From Pseudoalteromonas viridis (GTDB lineage Bacteria > Pseudomonadota > Gammaproteobacteria > Enterobacterales > Alteromonadaceae), in NCBI RefSeq assembly GCF_017742995.1, contig NZ_CP072426.1:124001-188000 (forward strand): a stretch of 64,000 nucleotides of DNA, read 5' to 3'. Numbering within the stretch: the stretch's first letter is position 1; each line of letters starts with the position of its first letter. The notes under the pieces are model-generated. The model did no database searches. It was not told where the DNA came from and saw only the letters and a program-made list of their open reading frames with translations. Made by a program: the position numbers and the translations under genes. This document shows, piece after piece, positions 8,583 to 17,769 of the stretch.

Positions 8583-9835
8583 ACCGGTGCCTGCTTACTG
8601 AAAACCTGAAAGTTGTTTTTTCCTGCACGTTTTGCCGCGTACATGGCATCATCGGCACAGTTTAATAGCTCCATAGGTGCGTCGGCATCAAGCGGCGTGT
8701 AGGCCAGACCAATACTGATCCCTATTGGCATCACAGTCTCTTTGACCACGATGGGTTGGTTAATGATAGTGACTATCCTGGCGGCCAGCTTCTCGGCGTT
8801 TTCTGTCGACTCTATGCTTGGCAAGAGCAGCGCAAACTCATCGCCCCCCAGGCGGCAAAGCAGATCATCGCTGCGGATAATGGCGCTGATCCGCTGGCCA
8901 ACTTCGATCAGCGTTTCATCCCCGGCATCGTGGCCATAGTTGTCATTCACAAATTTAAAATTATCAAGGTCAATAAACATCAAGCAGCTTAAAGGTTTGG
9001 GGTTACACGCCTCGCAGGTTATCTCTTTTAGCAGTTGGTTCAATGCGACCCGGTTTGGCAGTTTTGTGAGCGGATCGGTGCGGACCATTTGCTTGAGCTG
9101 CTGCCCTTGTGCCTGCTCCTGCTCAAGCTGTTGTCGGAGTTCAGCCTGAGAAATATCAACACGCTTGAGTAGCTCGTTGAAACTGCGGGTTAAAATGCCA
9201 ATTTCGTCATCGCGGATCACATTGGCACGCAGCTGAAAATTATGCTCATGAGAGACCCGCTGTGCCAGCTCCGACAGTGAGATAAGTGGCATCAGGGCCT
9301 GGCGCTGCACGCGTGAAAGCAAAAAAGCCGAGCCGGTAAACAAGGCTGCGATCAGTAGTGCCAACATCAGGACCAATTGTAAATACCAGTACATCATGCC
9401 CGTTAAGTCGAGCACCATGATCAGGTCACCCTCAAACTTGCCTTTGATTGACACCGGGTAATATAAGCGCATTCTAACGCCTTCGTATTCCCGCACAGAC
9501 TCGATGCCAACCTGCTGATATAAAGCCGAAGATTTAACAAAACTGGGCTTTGCATACTCACTGAAAACCTCACCTTTGGTATCTCGTAACGAGATAAACA
9601 GCACGTCTTTGTTAACCCCGACAAGCTCAAGCTCTTTGCTTGCCGTTTCGACATCTTTAAAAACCAGCATGGGCACCACGTTATGTGCCAACTGTGCAAG
9701 ATTGGTCTCTGCAGTTTCGGCCTGCCGGTCGCGGACCACAAACCAAAGCAATATGGACGTCAACGAAAACACCAGCAGCATGCTGCTTGCCATCACCGAC
9801 AAGTTCAGCTGGGTTAATCTCTTAACAAGAGACAT
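8579..9835 (-). CDS. Membrane diguanylate cyclase, YfiN-like (HAMP-GGDEF)
   Basis: From the ATG at 9835 the product is 418 residues. It has an N-terminal membrane segment, a periplasmic region containing VVPMLVFKDVETASKEL (the style of the CHASE8 domain of YfiN), a second membrane segment and a HAMP domain. After a Gln-rich coil comes a full GGDEF domain with an intact RLGGDEFALLLP active site and DPLTKLPNR start. It should make c-di-GMP at the inner membrane. It overlaps the TonB receptor gene by ATGA, and yfiR completes the operon. The ORF extends upstream to a TTG at 9916, but neither start has a strong Shine-Dalgarno, so the first 27 residues are uncertain. Confidence 0.9.
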   Translation of the reverse strand: MSLVKRLTQLNLSVMASSMLLVFSLTSILLWFVVRDRQAETAETNLAQLAHNVVPMLVFKDVETASKELELVGVNKDVLFISLRDTKGEVFSEYAKPSFVKSSALYQQVGIESVREYEGVRMRLYYPVSIKGKFEGDLIMVLDLTGMMYWYLQLVLMLALLIAALFTGSAFLLSRVQRQALMPLISLSELAQRVSHEHNFQLRANVIRDDEIGILTRSFNELLKRVDISQAELRQQLEQEQAQGQQLKQMVRTDPLTKLPNRVALNQLLKEITCEACNPKPLSCLMFIDLDNFKFVNDNYGHDAGDETLIEVGQRISAIIRSDDLLCRLGGDEFALLLPSIESTENAEKLAARIVTIINQPIVVKETVMPIGISIGLAYTPLDADAPMELLNCADDAMYAAKRAGKNNFQVFSKQAPV

Positions 9836-10126
9836 AGAAGGTAACGGCTCGCTCAAGTGTCCCCCATAAACCAGACGACTGTATTGTCTTAATAAATATA
9901 GAAGAGAGCTGTTCAAAAAACAGGGCGAGGCGGGTAATTAGAGAAAATTATTACGTTTATTGCAACTCTAACCCTGAGCAGCAGATAGCATTGACGCTGT
10001 CGCCTAACGATGCAATATACACATTTAACTCAATGCAGTACTTGCCAAATGCCGAACCAGCCGATTTAATACATCTGTACCTGCGCAAAATATGGGGTAC
10101 ACATGTTTTAAATAAGGAGAATTGAC

Positions 10127-10510
10127 ATGTCTGACCACGCTCGTATCGATCTGGTTGAGGCCTATATTTGCGCCTACAACGACTTTGACATTGCCGCTAT
10201 GCTGGCGCTGCTAGACCAGAACATTGTTTTTGAGAATGAATCTAATGGAGAGATCACGGCAAGCGCACAAGGTAAAGCAGCCTTTGAGCAACTCGCCGTA
10301 AAAACGGCCGCTATATTCAAGACCCGCCAACAAACACTCACAGAGCTTGCACTGGAAGAAAATGCTGCCACCGCACACATTCAGTACCAGGCAAGGCTGG
10401 CCGTTGACTTGCCAAACGGCTTGAAAGCGCGGGATACGCTGGAGCTTGAAGGAAAAACCCTGTTCCGGTTCGAAAACGACAAAATCACTTACATTAAAGA
10501 CGTGAGCTAA
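10127..10510 (+). CDS. NTF2-like / SnoaL-like protein
   Basis: The 127-residue product has the opening pattern of NTF2-like (SnoaL or nuclear transport factor 2) folds: a helix with YICAYNDFDIAAMLALLDQNIVFEN, a small beta sheet and an FRFENDKITYIKDVS end. These small cone-shaped domains bind or isomerise small hydrophobic molecules, but no catalytic residue set lets me name a reaction. TAAGGAG lies 8 nt before the ATG. The LysE-family exporter gene starts 49 nt downstream on the same strand and may be cotranscribed. Confidence 0.78.
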   Translation: MSDHARIDLVEAYICAYNDFDIAAMLALLDQNIVFENESNGEITASAQGKAAFEQLAVKTAAIFKTRQQTLTELALEENAATAHIQYQARLAVDLPNGLKARDTLELEGKTLFRFENDKITYIKDVS

Positions 10511-10559
10511 CCTTGCCTTAACAACCCCGTTTTACCGAGCCAAAAGGACTAGTCGTTTT

Positions 10560-11168
10560 ATGACCTTTGAACATTACCTGGCCTTGTTTATTGCCATGTT
10601 TCTCGTTGCTGTGATACCCGGACCCGCCGTATTTGCTATTACCTCGGCGTCTATCGCGCGTGGGCTGAAGCAAGGCGTGAATATGACGGTGGGCCTGCTG
10701 CTTGCCGATTACCTGTTCATTTTACTTGCAATTTCGGGCCTGGCAGTGGTCGCCGAAGTGCTGGGCAGCGCCTTTGTTATCATCAAATACCTCTGCGCCG
10801 CCTATCTGATCTGGATGGGGATTTCCCTGATACGTGCAAAACCGGGCACATCCATTGCTGAATCTCAGGTGCAAAGCACGCAGTCGGCCGTGTTGAGCGG
10901 CTTTTTGCTGACGCTGAGTAATCCAAAAGCCATTGTTTTTTATGTGGCCTTATTTCCCACCTTTGTAGCCATAGAAAACATGACTTACCCGGATATTTTG
11001 GGGATCATGGCATGTGCGACACTGGCGTTTGGCTCGGTTAATCTTGGCTATGTGTATCTGGGCAGCCAAGCCAGAAAACTGCTGACAACGCCAAGACGAC
11101 TCACGCTGCTCAATCGCTGTGCCGGCTCGGTACTGGCCGCATCCGGCGTGACGGTGGCCGTGCGCTGA
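10560..11168 (+). CDS. LysE/RhtB family amino-acid exporter
   Basis: This 202-residue protein has about six hydrophobic segments. It has the LysE/RhtB signature near the N-terminus (AVIPGPAVFAITSASIARGLKQG, residues about 17-39) and the mid-protein GFLLTLSNPKAIVFY motif of the family. Such proteins export amino acids or derivatives through the inner membrane. An AAAAGGA precedes the ATG at a rather long spacing. It follows an NTF2-like gene by 49 nt and ends at a strong hairpin shared with the convergent GNAT. The substrate cannot be read from sequence. Confidence 0.9.
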   Translation: MTFEHYLALFIAMFLVAVIPGPAVFAITSASIARGLKQGVNMTVGLLLADYLFILLAISGLAVVAEVLGSAFVIIKYLCAAYLIWMGISLIRAKPGTSIAESQVQSTQSAVLSGFLLTLSNPKAIVFYVALFPTFVAIENMTYPDILGIMACATLAFGSVNLGYVYLGSQARKLLTTPRRLTLLNRCAGSVLAASGVTVAVR

Positions 11169-11174
11169 CCGCGC

Positions 11175-11205
11175 TTGTGCTGAGCATTCGCCCTGCTCAG
11201 CACAA
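11175..11205. terminator. Bidirectional terminator-like hairpin
   Basis: A perfect 12-bp stem (TTGTGCTGAGCA with TGCTCAGCACAA, 7-nt loop) lies 7 nt after the LysE stop and about 25 nt before the stop of the convergent GNAT gene. The T tract is weak, but position and stability favour a shared terminator. Confidence 0.65.
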
Positions 11206-11229
11206 ATGATTTAACTGAATGTCAGATAG

Positions 11230-11730
11230 TTAAAGTTCAATGGCCAGGATGCAGCTATTCTGCGACCCTGCACTGCGTTTTTGCGGGTCGTGAAAAGTAT
11301 CAATAATTTGAAACCCGGCTTTTCGCATCATGCCAGCGGAAGCCAGATTTTCTTCATGACGCTCAATTAAAACCAGTTCGCCACCAACGTGCTTTGCTTG
11401 CGCAATACAGGCCTGCAACAGAGCCGTCGCTATGCCTTTGCCGCTATGCTGGCTGGCAACCACCACGTCACCGATAAAGTACATGACATTTTGGCCGGTG
11501 TATTGGTTGAGATAATCCGGGCTGTGCGCAGCGTCAATCAACACAGCAAAACCGATGATTTCACCTTCCTGCACTGCCACCACGACACTTGCACTGCCCT
11601 GCTTGAGTAGTTCAAATTCACCATTAACCCCTTCTTCAGTTAAGTGATTCCACTCATTCTGGCCATGTTGCCACAATAGTGCTTTTAGCCCTTCAGCCTC
11701 CGATGCCAAAGCTAGACGATAAGTGATCAT
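11230..11730 (-). CDS. GNAT family N-acetyltransferase
   Basis: The 166-residue product shows a GNAT core: an IIGFAVLID strand, then VMYFIGDVVVASQHSGKGIATALLQACI. The QHSGKGIA stretch is the acetyl-CoA-binding Q/RxxGxG/A loop, and the AGMMRKAGFQIID end is typical of motif B. It should be cytosolic and acetylate a small amine or protein N-terminus; the substrate is unknown. It is convergent with the preceding LysE gene and separated by a hairpin. A second LysE gene lies upstream on the same strand but 86 nt away. Confidence 0.88.
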   Translation of the reverse strand: MITYRLALASEAEGLKALLWQHGQNEWNHLTEEGVNGEFELLKQGSASVVVAVQEGEIIGFAVLIDAAHSPDYLNQYTGQNVMYFIGDVVVASQHSGKGIATALLQACIAQAKHVGGELVLIERHEENLASAGMMRKAGFQIIDTFHDPQKRSAGSQNSCILAIEL

Positions 11731-11816
11731 TTGGTTTTTCCTTATGTTTTTTATTGTGTTTTGTATTAATTTGAGCCATAGCAGATGCGCGTGTAAATGC
11801 CCTTTACAGTGGGCTT

Positions 11817-12446
11817 TCAGAATCCGATTGTTCGTCCCGATAGCTGTACTAAAATTTCCTGCAACACAGGGAGTACAGAAATGACCAACAAAAGCGCCAT
11901 GGCCAGGTTAAAACGCTGACGGCTGACCGCACTGCTCAGCCAGTTTTGTAACAATGAGCCAAACAACAACCAGACGCCAACGCAGGGAAATGACACCAGC
12001 AAAAAGATGGTGGCGATAAGCATTGTCTGATTGTCGACTCCGCCCCCGACCGTGGTAAAGGCAGCGACTGCGCCGGTGGCAACTACCCAGGCTTTACCAT
12101 TGATCCACTGAAACAAAGCACCTTTTAAGAACGACAACGGCTGGCCCTGGCTGTCTGCATCCTGGCTGTCGGCTGAGCGTGCGATCAGTAAAGCCAGGTA
12201 CAGCAAATACAGGACACCCGCACATTTAATAAGCATATGAAGTCCGGGAAACCATTCAAACAACCTGGAAAAACCGATCCCGACGAGCAGCAACATAAAG
12301 GCAAAGCCGATACAAATGCCGCTCAACAGAGGCAGACTCTTTTTTACGCCAAAGTTCACCCCTGATGTCATCACCATAATATTGTTCGGCCCTGGGGTCA
12401 CTGAGGATGAAATGGCAAAGAGGATAATTGCGTATAAATAGTCCAT
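11817..12446 (-). CDS. LysE/RhtB family amino-acid exporter
   Basis: A second LysE-family exporter in the window (209 residues). It has the N-terminal SSVTPGPNNIMVMTSGVNFG signature and several membrane segments. A WINGKAWVVATGAVAAF motif corresponds to the mid-protein NPKA region of the family, with NGKA replacing NPKA. AAGGACT lies 7 nt before the ATG. It is not closely related to the exporter at 10560-11168 beyond family motifs. It is transcribed on the same strand as the GNAT that follows, and the two could be cotranscribed. Substrate unknown. Confidence 0.9.
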   Translation of the reverse strand: MDYLYAIILFAISSSVTPGPNNIMVMTSGVNFGVKKSLPLLSGICIGFAFMLLLVGIGFSRLFEWFPGLHMLIKCAGVLYLLYLALLIARSADSQDADSQGQPLSFLKGALFQWINGKAWVVATGAVAAFTTVGGGVDNQTMLIATIFLLVSFPCVGVWLLFGSLLQNWLSSAVSRQRFNLAMALLLVISVLPVLQEILVQLSGRTIGF

Positions 12447-12633
12447 ATTTGAGTCCTTCCTTTTGTTTTTTATACTCCTTTTTACAGGTCAATTTATAAA
12501 TAGACAAGTGACCGAGTGCAAAAATTCGCCACAGCGCGCTTTATAGTGCTCAGAGTTTCTTGGCGTTGTGAGGCCATAGCTGTATATGAAAGGGAAACAG
12601 TCAGACTGGAGGTAATTTCGTGCCAAAACTAAG

Positions 12634-12655
12634 CTCGCTCAGAGCACTGAGCGAG
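12634..12655 (-). terminator. Hairpin downstream of the chemoreceptor gene
   Basis: An 8-bp perfect stem (CTCGCTCA with TGAGCGAG, 6-nt loop) starts about 25 nt past the stop of the chemoreceptor gene. On the minus strand it is followed by a short T-containing stretch (CTTAGTTTTGG). It probably ends the porin-binding protein-chemoreceptor transcript. Confidence 0.5.
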
Positions 12656-12679
12656 TAGCGGAGTGATTCGTTTAAAGCG

Positions 12680-14182
12680 TTAGGTTTTAAAGCGACTGAC
12701 TAAGTCTCTGAGTTGCAAAGACAGCTCTTTCATATCACCGGAGTAAACCTGCACCTGCTCGATTTTGCCCATACTGTTTTGCCCCGAAAAGACCACTTCA
12801 TTGATGTTTTTACTGAGATCTTCTGCAACCGTGCTCTGCTCCGAGACTGCCGATGAGACATGACTGGACATTTGTGTGATGTTTTCAACGGCTTTACTGA
12901 TGTTTGCCAACGAGGCACTGGCTGTCTGTGCCGCCTGCTTGCTTTCTTCGCTTTTCAGTTTGCTTTTTTGCATCACGGTCACGGCTGAGTCTGAGCCTTT
13001 TTGTAGCAAGGTAATGGTTTCGTGTATTTCCGCAGTGGATGTTTGTGTTCGACTGGCCAGGGAACGCACCTCATCGGCCACCACGGCAAACCCCCGGCCC
13101 TGCTCACCGGCTCTGGCAGCCTCTATGGCGGCATTAAGTGCCAGCAAATTGGTTTGCTCTGCGATCGACTGGATCACATCTAATACCGACACTATGCCCT
13201 GAACACTGGCTTCCAGTGAACTAACCACTTGCGTGGCTTCGTCCATTTGTATTACCAGCTCTTCTATTGCATGAATACTTTGCTCAAATGCCTGATTAAC
13301 CTTATCCGCATCCGTGTAAGCATTTTCTGCCGACTCCAGCGTCAGCTTAGTATTGCTTTCAATTTCTAAAGCCGACGACGCCATCTCAGTAATGGCCGTT
13401 GCAATCTGGTCCGTTTCCTGTTGTTGCTGCTGTAAAAAGTTAAAGCCTTCGGTGCTGAGGCTGGAGATGTTTTCTGATAACGCAGATGAATCATCAATCG
13501 ACAGCTTAATGGTTGTCACAAGTTCTGCTATTTTTTCTTCAAACAGGTTGAATGAGGCGGCCAGCCGACCTATTTCGTCGTCCCGCCTGACCACTAAATG
13601 CTGGGTCAGGTCGCCTTCACCACTGGCAATGTTGGCCAGTTTGTCGGCCACCTCCTCCAGGGGGATCGCCACCAGGCGATTAAAAATGAATGCCAGCACG
13701 CTGCCTAAAATGGCCGCAAGCAGTACCACTTTCACCACAGAGTTAATGGCCAAAGACAACAGTGCCTGGCGCATGGGCTCTGTGTTGATTAACAAGGTAA
13801 CGCCGCCCACCGGGCTTTGCTCCCCTCCGTTATCGAACAGCAATTCAAATTCAAAAGAGGTGGTAGAGGGCGGTTGTGCATCGCCCTCTTGCGTCGTTTT
13901 CACGATTAACTCGCCGCCCGTGTCACGCACTTCAATCAGGGCAATGACGTCAGATGCCGCCTCCGCATTGACCAGCTTCTGCGCCAGATCGGTCTGAAAG
14001 TTCCACAAAGCACTCGGCAGTGATAGCTCCATACGCTGCTTAGCCAAGGCTATTTGCGTATCCAGCTTGCTTTTCAGCTGATTACTCTGGGTCACATAGT
14101 CATAAATGCCAAACGCTAACAACACAAAACCCATTGCCAGCAAAGCGGTTAAAACAAGGCGAAATTGAATCGAGCGAGTCAA
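12680..14182 (-). CDS. Methyl-accepting chemotaxis protein
   Basis: The 500-residue protein has an N-terminal membrane helix (about 8-30), a periplasmic part of roughly 115 residues and a second membrane helix near 150-170. A HAMP domain follows, then a long cytoplasmic coiled coil with the conserved hairpin tip ([20 protein letters not shown], ending in [10 protein letters not shown]). It should signal to CheA/CheW. The gene starts 23 nt after the stop of a periplasmic solute-binding protein gene, which follows a porin gene. The receptor may therefore sense the ligand-loaded binding protein. The periplasmic domain is too small for a double Cache domain. No C-terminal CheR-tethering pentapeptide is visible. 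Confidence 0.93.
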   Translation of the reverse strand: MTRSIQFRLVLTALLAMGFVLLAFGIYDYVTQSNQLKSKLDTQIALAKQRMELSLPSALWNFQTDLAQKLVNAEAASDVIALIEVRDTGGELIVKTTQEGDAQPPSTTSFEFELLFDNGGEQSPVGGVTLLINTEPMRQALLSLAINSVVKVVLLAAILGSVLAFIFNRLVAIPLEEVADKLANIASGEGDLTQHLVVRRDDEIGRLAASFNLFEEKIAELVTTIKLSIDDSSALSENISSLSTEGFNFLQQQQQETDQIATAITEMASSALEIESNTKLTLESAENAYTDADKVNQAFEQSIHAIEELVIQMDEATQVVSSLEASVQGIVSVLDVIQSIAEQTNLLALNAAIEAARAGEQGRGFAVVADEVRSLASRTQTSTAEIHETITLLQKGSDSAVTVMQKSKLKSEESKQAAQTASASLANISKAVENITQMSSHVSSAVSEQSTVAEDLSKNINEVVFSGQNSMGKIEQVQVYSGDMKELSLQLRDLVSRFKT

Positions 14183-14205
14183 GCGAACCTCCTGCCAGCG
14201 TTAAT

Positions 14206-14928
14206 TCAGGTGCTTAGCCATAATGGCGGGGATATCAATTTTTTCAGCCCGGCATTATATATTTGCTGCCACTTTTGACCTTGCGCGTCATTGCGAAATG
14301 CCACAAATAACTGCTTGTCTTGCAGTAAGGTCGGATGCATTGCAACCTTAGACTGGACGCTGCTTAACGACGCGTCGGATTTCAGCAAGTACTTCAGGAC
14401 ATTACTGTCTATAACGGCTGCATCAATGCGTTTTGCTGCGACTTTCTTAATGTTCAGTACATCAGACGGCACGGCCTCCCCTTTAATACTGCCGCTGGCT
14501 ATCATCTCGTCCAGCTCTTTGGTGTTAACATAGTCCTGAACCACACCAATGCGTTTTCCAGCCAGGTCGCCCACAGAACTGTAGCTGATTGGCGCAGACA
14601 CATTCTGAACCAAGCCAAGTGGCCCTGTGCCCATTGGATCGGAAAACACAAATTCACTGGTGTCGTAGTGATATTCAGGAAAGTACCCCACATACTTGGA
14701 ATCTTTGGTAGACGCCGACTTAACCGCCCGCGACCAGGGATAAAACTCCACCACCAAAGTGTGGCCTTGCGCGGCAAATGCGGCTTTTGCAACCGCCACA
14801 GATGCCCCCTGCTCACTGAGCGATTTACCTGAGTAAGGCGGCCAGTCCAGTGAAGTCAGATACACAGTTTCTGCGTAGCTGTACCAAGATGCACATAGCA
14901 CCATAATGGCTGCAATCAGTGATTTCAT
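14206..14928 (-). CDS. Periplasmic solute-binding protein (SBP_bac_3-like)
   Basis: The 240-residue protein has a signal peptide ending near SYA-ET. It has the type II solute-binding layout of amino-acid-binding proteins: TVYLTSLDWPPYSGKSL at the mature N-terminus, then a GDLAGKRIGVVQDYV hinge block and an RIDAAVIDSNVLKYLL segment. There is no permease or ATPase gene next to it. Instead it sits between a TorF-like porin gene (12-nt gap) and a chemoreceptor gene (23-nt gap). A sensing rather than transport role is therefore inferred. AGGAGT precedes the ATG. The ligand is unknown; polar amino acids or related small acids are the family default. Confidence 0.86.
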   Translation of the reverse strand: MKSLIAAIMVLCASWYSYAETVYLTSLDWPPYSGKSLSEQGASVAVAKAAFAAQGHTLVVEFYPWSRAVKSASTKDSKYVGYFPEYHYDTSEFVFSDPMGTGPLGLVQNVSAPISYSSVGDLAGKRIGVVQDYVNTKELDEMIASGSIKGEAVPSDVLNIKKVAAKRIDAAVIDSNVLKYLLKSDASLSSVQSKVAMHPTLLQDKQLFVAFRNDAQGQKWQQIYNAGLKKLISPPLWLST

Positions 14929-14940
14929 GACATAACTCCT

Positions 14941-15612
14941 TTAGAAATTAAAGGTTCTGGCCAGTGTGACTAACACCGTAGAATCACCCATAGTATCCAA
15001 GGTCGTATCTTCGTACCCTAAGCTCAGCGCCCAATCGTTAATGTTATAGTTCACCGTTGCACGCCAGTGGGTATAACTGTCATCGTCTTCCCACTTCCAT
15101 TTGTCTTTGTCATGACTGATGGAATGGTCAATACCCACTTCGAACGACAGATTGTCGTTGATAGGAATGGCGTGAGTCAGCATCACAATACTATGCCCGG
15201 CATCTGTACCAAAGTAGTCCCAGGTATGCCAAAAATTCAGATTGGTGTTGCCAACGTTAAACTTCACATAGGCTTCCGGGTAGTTATAATCCGAGCTGTT
15301 ATCGCCGCCATGGTAGGTATATTGTGCAATGCCAATATCGACATTAACCGTGTCGTCAATCGCGGTGTAATAGCCAATATAGCCATCCGCTTCAATGTCC
15401 GTCCCTTCGCCAAAGTCGACCTGAGATCCCCAAAAACCGGCATACAGACCAGAGTCGCCCGCCCAGTCAAGACTGGCCTGAATGGCAGGGTCTTCATCGG
15501 TCTGGCTTACCCCGTTGAACAGGTAATCGGAAACCAAAGTAATAGTAGAAGAAGTCGCGGCGTATCCATTGGCGGATACCGCAAGAAAAGTGCACAGGAG
15601 TAGTTTTTTCAT
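14941..15612 (-). CDS. TorF-like putative outer-membrane porin (Gcw_chp family)
   Basis: The 223-residue protein has a signal peptide ending NGYA-AT. It has the family layout I recognise from Gcw_chp/TorF proteins: a SDYLFNGVSQTDEDPAIQ opening, repeated GLYAGFWGSQVDFG-type amphipathic strands and a terminal aromatic strand ending in ARTFNF. These are small predicted outer-membrane barrels of mostly unknown substrate. It is the first gene of a porin/binding-protein/chemoreceptor operon. A paralogue at 47858-48562 shares the opening, a YPEVY/YPEAY block and a WDYFG-DxGHSIVML segment. AGAGGGTTACC precedes the ATG. Confidence 0.85.
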   Translation of the reverse strand: MKKLLLCTFLAVSANGYAATSSTITLVSDYLFNGVSQTDEDPAIQASLDWAGDSGLYAGFWGSQVDFGEGTDIEADGYIGYYTAIDDTVNVDIGIAQYTYHGGDNSSDYNYPEAYVKFNVGNTNLNFWHTWDYFGTDAGHSIVMLTHAIPINDNLSFEVGIDHSISHDKDKWKWEDDDSYTHWRATVNYNINDWALSLGYEDTTLDTMGDSTVLVTLARTFNF

Positions 15613-15916
15613 GGTAACCCTCTAAGAGCCAACAAATTAGTTGTCACTTCAAAGCGTAGCGCAAATTTTTACACTTTAAAGTTAGAGGGCACTTTTATTA
15701 GATTTATATCAAAAAACTCAATAGTTTCTGGTTTTGTGTAAATAAAAACCGAAATAATGACTTTGAAACCTGATTTGCGGGGAGCTGCGCCTTGTCTTCT
15801 GTCACCACAAAAGTAACATGAGCAAGACTAGGCAGAGTGAATGACCGCGATAGTAGAGACACAGCAACTTTATGCTGGGCACAAAAAAGCGCTGTTTCCA
15901 GCGCTTTTTTGCTTGC
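15613..15916. other. Intergenic region upstream of the porin operon
   Basis: These 304 bp hold the promoter region of the minus-strand porin gene on the left. On the right is the terminator of the PepSY operon (15883-15910). I found no ORF or named operator. A short direct echo (CTTCAAAG, then CTTTAAAG) near 15650-15685 is not convincing as a binding site. Confidence 0.5.
15883..15910 (-). terminator. Rho-independent terminator of the PepSY operon
   Basis: AAAAAAGCGCTG and CAGCGCTTTTTT form a 12-bp stem with a 4-nt loop, and the minus strand ends in a run of six T. It lies 7 nt after the PepSY gene stop. Confidence 0.85.
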
Positions 15917-17506
15917 TTACGCCTCAGAGGCGAGTGGCTGCGAGCTAACCCGCTGTGCCTTGGTTTCTTGCGCATAGACGCGTTTCGTTGCGGCAATACA
16001 AATGGCAGCCAGCAGCAGCAACATAGTATCAACCAGCAAAACATCACGCAGTGCAGCGCCGCTGAGCAGGCTCGACGTGCTGTAAAACAAGGTCCAGTCG
16101 CTGATGGCGGTCAGGGCAAACAGTGCCGCACTGGCGCTCAGCAACGCCTGACAAAACAGCTTTTGATTACGCATCAGCTGCGAGACCACAATACTTACAA
16201 TCCAGATCAGATAGAAGCTGCGCTCTATAAACTCAGCGCGGCCCAGATACTCAACCGGGAGCGCACGCGCCAGTGCAAACCCGGCCGCAGTCGCCGCCAC
16301 TACACCAATAAAGCTGCCAGAGGTCAGACGCCTGACAAAGTTCAGACTGCGCTGGCTTTGGTTGCGTTGTTTAGCGCGCTTCGCTATCCACATCAGGTTA
16401 CCTGTGATGATCACATAAGCAGTTGCCAGACCAAACAAGAAAAACGCCAGGCGCATTCCGTATCCTGCAAAGTCACCGAAGTGCAAACTGGCAATGGTCG
16501 ACAGACCGCCTCGCACGGCGTTATCGTAATTGTCCATGGTCAGATAGATCTGCTCCTGCGTACTCATCAGGTAACGCACTTCACGCCATAATGAGAAGTC
16601 TTCGTTACTGGTCGTAGCGAACACCAAAATCGCGTTCTCATCACCAAAATGTTCAATGCTGATACGCTCTATGGTGACATCGCCCAGAGTCGCCATGGCG
16701 CGGCGATACATATCATCCACACCCGTCATAGCCATTCGTTTATCGGCTTCTTCGAGGTGCGGCTGATCAAAGCCGGCTGCATCCAGCAGCGCTTCCTGAT
16801 TGCCCTGATATAAAATCACCGCATAGGAGATCTGGTAAATGATCACCAGGTTGAAAACCAGGCCGGTGAAAGCATACATCAGGTGCATGGGCAAGCCCAT
16901 GGTGCCTATCAGGTTATGCGCATCAAGCCATTTATCTTTATTGCCCTCTTTTCGATACTGAAAGAACTTGCTGAACAGCTTACGCCAGTGGATCACAATG
17001 CCGCTCAGGATTGCCACGAAAAAGAACAAGGTTACGAGGCCGACAAAATACAGGCCCGCGCGGCCAAGACCGAGGTCATAATGCATCTTGTACAAAAAGT
17101 GCGCGTAGTTATGCGTATCGCTGCTGGCGACGATTTCACCTGTGATGGCATCCAGTAACAAGGCCTGATGCAGGTGGTCTTCGCCAGTGATCGGATCGGG
17201 CTGTGCCAGCTCACTTTCAAAGCGGGCTTCAATAAACGGATTGTGTTGATCCGGCGCATAGATGAACATACCGCCATGCATGTCTACCTGATAATTTTTT
17301 TCAATGGTGGCCAGCGCTTTATCAAATGCGGGTTGCTGCGTATTGTGCGCAGCATCGACCAGCAAAGGCGTACGCTCCCAGCTGGTGATATTGTCTTTGA
17401 ACAAAGTGATGGCACCGGCAAAAAACACCACAAACAGAACAGTAGAAATGATCAGCCCTATCCAGGCATGGGCATTGGTCAATGATTTAAGGGTTTGATT
17501 GTTCAT
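15917..17506 (-). CDS. PepSY-associated TM domain protein (PiuB-like)
   Basis: The 529-residue inner-membrane protein opens with AHAWIGLIISTVLFVVFFAG, the typical first helix of PepSY_TM proteins. A large periplasmic part with PepSY-like repeats follows (VDMHGGMFIYAP; LLLDAITGEIV), with further helix pairs and a His-rich loop pattern (HNYAHFLYKMHYDLGLG). Such proteins are frequent in iron-uptake regions and are thought to reduce or handle ferric siderophores. Two small membrane genes, DUF3649 and DUF3325, precede it with a 10-nt gap and an 11-nt overlap. The operon starts at a Fur-like box. A strong terminator follows. Iron regulation and function are inferred. Confidence 0.87.
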   Translation of the reverse strand: MNNQTLKSLTNAHAWIGLIISTVLFVVFFAGAITLFKDNITSWERTPLLVDAAHNTQQPAFDKALATIEKNYQVDMHGGMFIYAPDQHNPFIEARFESELAQPDPITGEDHLHQALLLDAITGEIVASSDTHNYAHFLYKMHYDLGLGRAGLYFVGLVTLFFFVAILSGIVIHWRKLFSKFFQYRKEGNKDKWLDAHNLIGTMGLPMHLMYAFTGLVFNLVIIYQISYAVILYQGNQEALLDAAGFDQPHLEEADKRMAMTGVDDMYRRAMATLGDVTIERISIEHFGDENAILVFATTSNEDFSLWREVRYLMSTQEQIYLTMDNYDNAVRGGLSTIASLHFGDFAGYGMRLAFFLFGLATAYVIITGNLMWIAKRAKQRNQSQRSLNFVRRLTSGSFIGVVAATAAGFALARALPVEYLGRAEFIERSFYLIWIVSIVVSQLMRNQKLFCQALLSASAALFALTAISDWTLFYSTSSLLSGAALRDVLLVDTMLLLLAAICIAATKRVYAQETKAQRVSSQPLASEA

Positions 17507-17514
17507 TGTCTGAA

Positions 17515-17769
17515 TTACCTCAGCACCATCAGCGCAGTATTAAGTAAAACGGATGGCACCAGTGCCAGCATCAGTGCCCGAAAAGACTTCCAGGCCGATG
17601 GAAACGAGTACGCCCATACCAGCGCCGCAGCCCAAATGGGGAACGCCAAAATAAGTCCAATTAACAGGCGCGTGCCCTCGGAAAAAGGCAATAGCAGATT
17701 CAGATTAAGCACCACAGAAACAGATAAAAGCAGGCCGATAAATAAACCAGACAGGGTTTTAGGCCACAT
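17515..17769 (-). CDS. DUF3649 small membrane protein
   Basis: The ATG at 17769 gives 84 residues, with GGGGGAGCT just upstream. Three hydrophobic helices are visible, and the sequence matches DUF3649 proteins that accompany PepSY_TM and DUF3325 in iron-related operons. It overlaps the DUF3325 stop by 11 nt and ends 8 nt before the PepSY ATG, so the three are translationally linked. A longer reading from TTG at 17784 is less likely. Its role is unknown; an accessory subunit of the PepSY protein is an inference. Confidence 0.75.
   Translation of the reverse strand: MWPKTLSGLFIGLLLSVSVVLNLNLLLPFSEGTRLLIGLILAFPIWAAALVWAYSFPSAWKSFRALMLALVPSVLLNTALMVLR

Noticed and set aside
9836..9916. N-terminal extension of the diguanylate cyclase from a TTG codon
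   Set aside because: The added residues have no domain value and the TTG lacks a ribosome site; the ATG at 9835 puts the first membrane helix at a normal distance.
12876..13997. Long plus-strand ORFs over the chemoreceptor gene
   Set aside because: They are antisense shadows of a coiled-coil coding sequence; Ser/Ala-rich products without starts.
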